Assembly: GCA_947303105.1 (NCBI GenBank)
Contig: CAMYXQ010000061.1
Location: 1-5,670, forward strand
Length of the DNA: 5,670 nt
DNA from: an uncultured Caryophanales bacterium
GTDB lineage: Bacteria; Bacillota_I; Bacilli_A; RFN20; CAG-826
Direction of reading: 5' to 3'
Positions 5,503 to 5,670 of the stretch are shown here, one piece after another; the stretch's first letter is position 1; each line of letters begins with the position of its first letter. The notes below the pieces were generated by a model, which worked only from the letters and a program-made list of their open reading frames with translations, had not been told where the DNA came from and ran no database searches. The position numbers and the translations under genes were made by a program.

Positions 5503-5670
5503 CTAGTCGGCCGCACTGTTTTCGTCATAGTCGACGACGAGGAATTCCCCGTGGAGCGGGCGACGGGAAGGCAGGGCTACTTTCAGATAATTTCCTGTGT
5601 GCCCATAGGCGATTTTCCGTTCGGCGTCGTAGTCCTAGAAAAGGACCTCCACCTTCGTACCGTAAAAGCG
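5503..5670 (-). pseudogene. mtaB: C-terminal TRAM domain of an MtaB-like tRNA methylthiotransferase, interrupted by TAG
   Basis: The minus-strand frame entering at the window edge reads YGTKVEVLF, a TAG (5635-5637), then about 44 further codons including AYGHTGNYLKVALPSRRPLHG, ending at a second TAG (5503-5505). GHTxNYLKV and the VEVLFE lead-in are typical of the C-terminal TRAM (RNA-binding) domain of MtaB, the radical-SAM enzyme that methylthiolates t6A37 of tRNA. The family usually has Glu after VLF, so one change (GAG to TAG) explains the stop. The frame is unbroken on both sides. Either the gene is truncated and has lost most of its TRAM domain, or the base is a sequence error, or the TAG is read through. 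A strict gene caller would end the gene at 5635. Position just upstream of rpsU in the B. subtilis order supports mtaB. Only the end of the gene is visible; the catalytic part lies outside. Confidence 0.65.

Overview
The window looks like a chromosomal stretch from a Bacillota (Firmicutes) bacterium, probably an uncultured member of the Bacilli/Erysipelotrichia side. This rests on gene order and gene content: the chain mtaB, rpsU, ybeY, cdd matches the order known from Bacillus subtilis (yqeV-rpsU ... phoH-ybeY-dgkA-cdd-era). GC is moderate to high for that group, by eye a little above half. The standard code fits: one TGA stop is seen, Trp is written TGG, and no TGA falls inside a gene. The taxon below phylum level is a guess.

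Layout, all on the minus strand unless stated, from the high-coordinate end. 5503-5670 is the C-terminal end of an MtaB-like tRNA methylthiotransferase with an in-frame TAG. rpmF (L32, 5183-5374) has its own promoter and a good terminator. deoC (deoxyribose-phosphate aldolase, 4428-5084) is followed with no gap by a GT4 glycosyltransferase (3417-4427). A GT2 glycosyltransferase (2489-3460) is on the plus strand and converges on the GT4 gene, with a 44-bp overlap of 3' ends. rpsU (S21, 2185-2361) is divergent from the GT2 gene and ends in a terminator. Then comes a 403-residue membrane protein with an N-terminal C39 (double-glycine) peptidase domain and no ATPase domain (896-2107), then ybeY (378-860) and cdd (1-388, running off the edge).

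The core genes serve translation and nucleotide salvage: S21, L32, YbeY for rRNA maturation, MtaB for tRNA modification, Cdd and DeoC for pyrimidine and deoxynucleoside catabolism. Three genes are additions relative to the B. subtilis order: the two glycosyltransferases, probably for a membrane glycolipid or surface glycan, and the C39-membrane protein, which sits where phoH is expected. The C39 protein is the most unusual item: it keeps every catalytic residue of a peptidase-containing ABC exporter and six likely membrane helices, but has no nucleotide-binding domain. No stretch longer than 300 bases lacks a gene. No tRNA, rRNA, CRISPR array or insertion sequence was seen.
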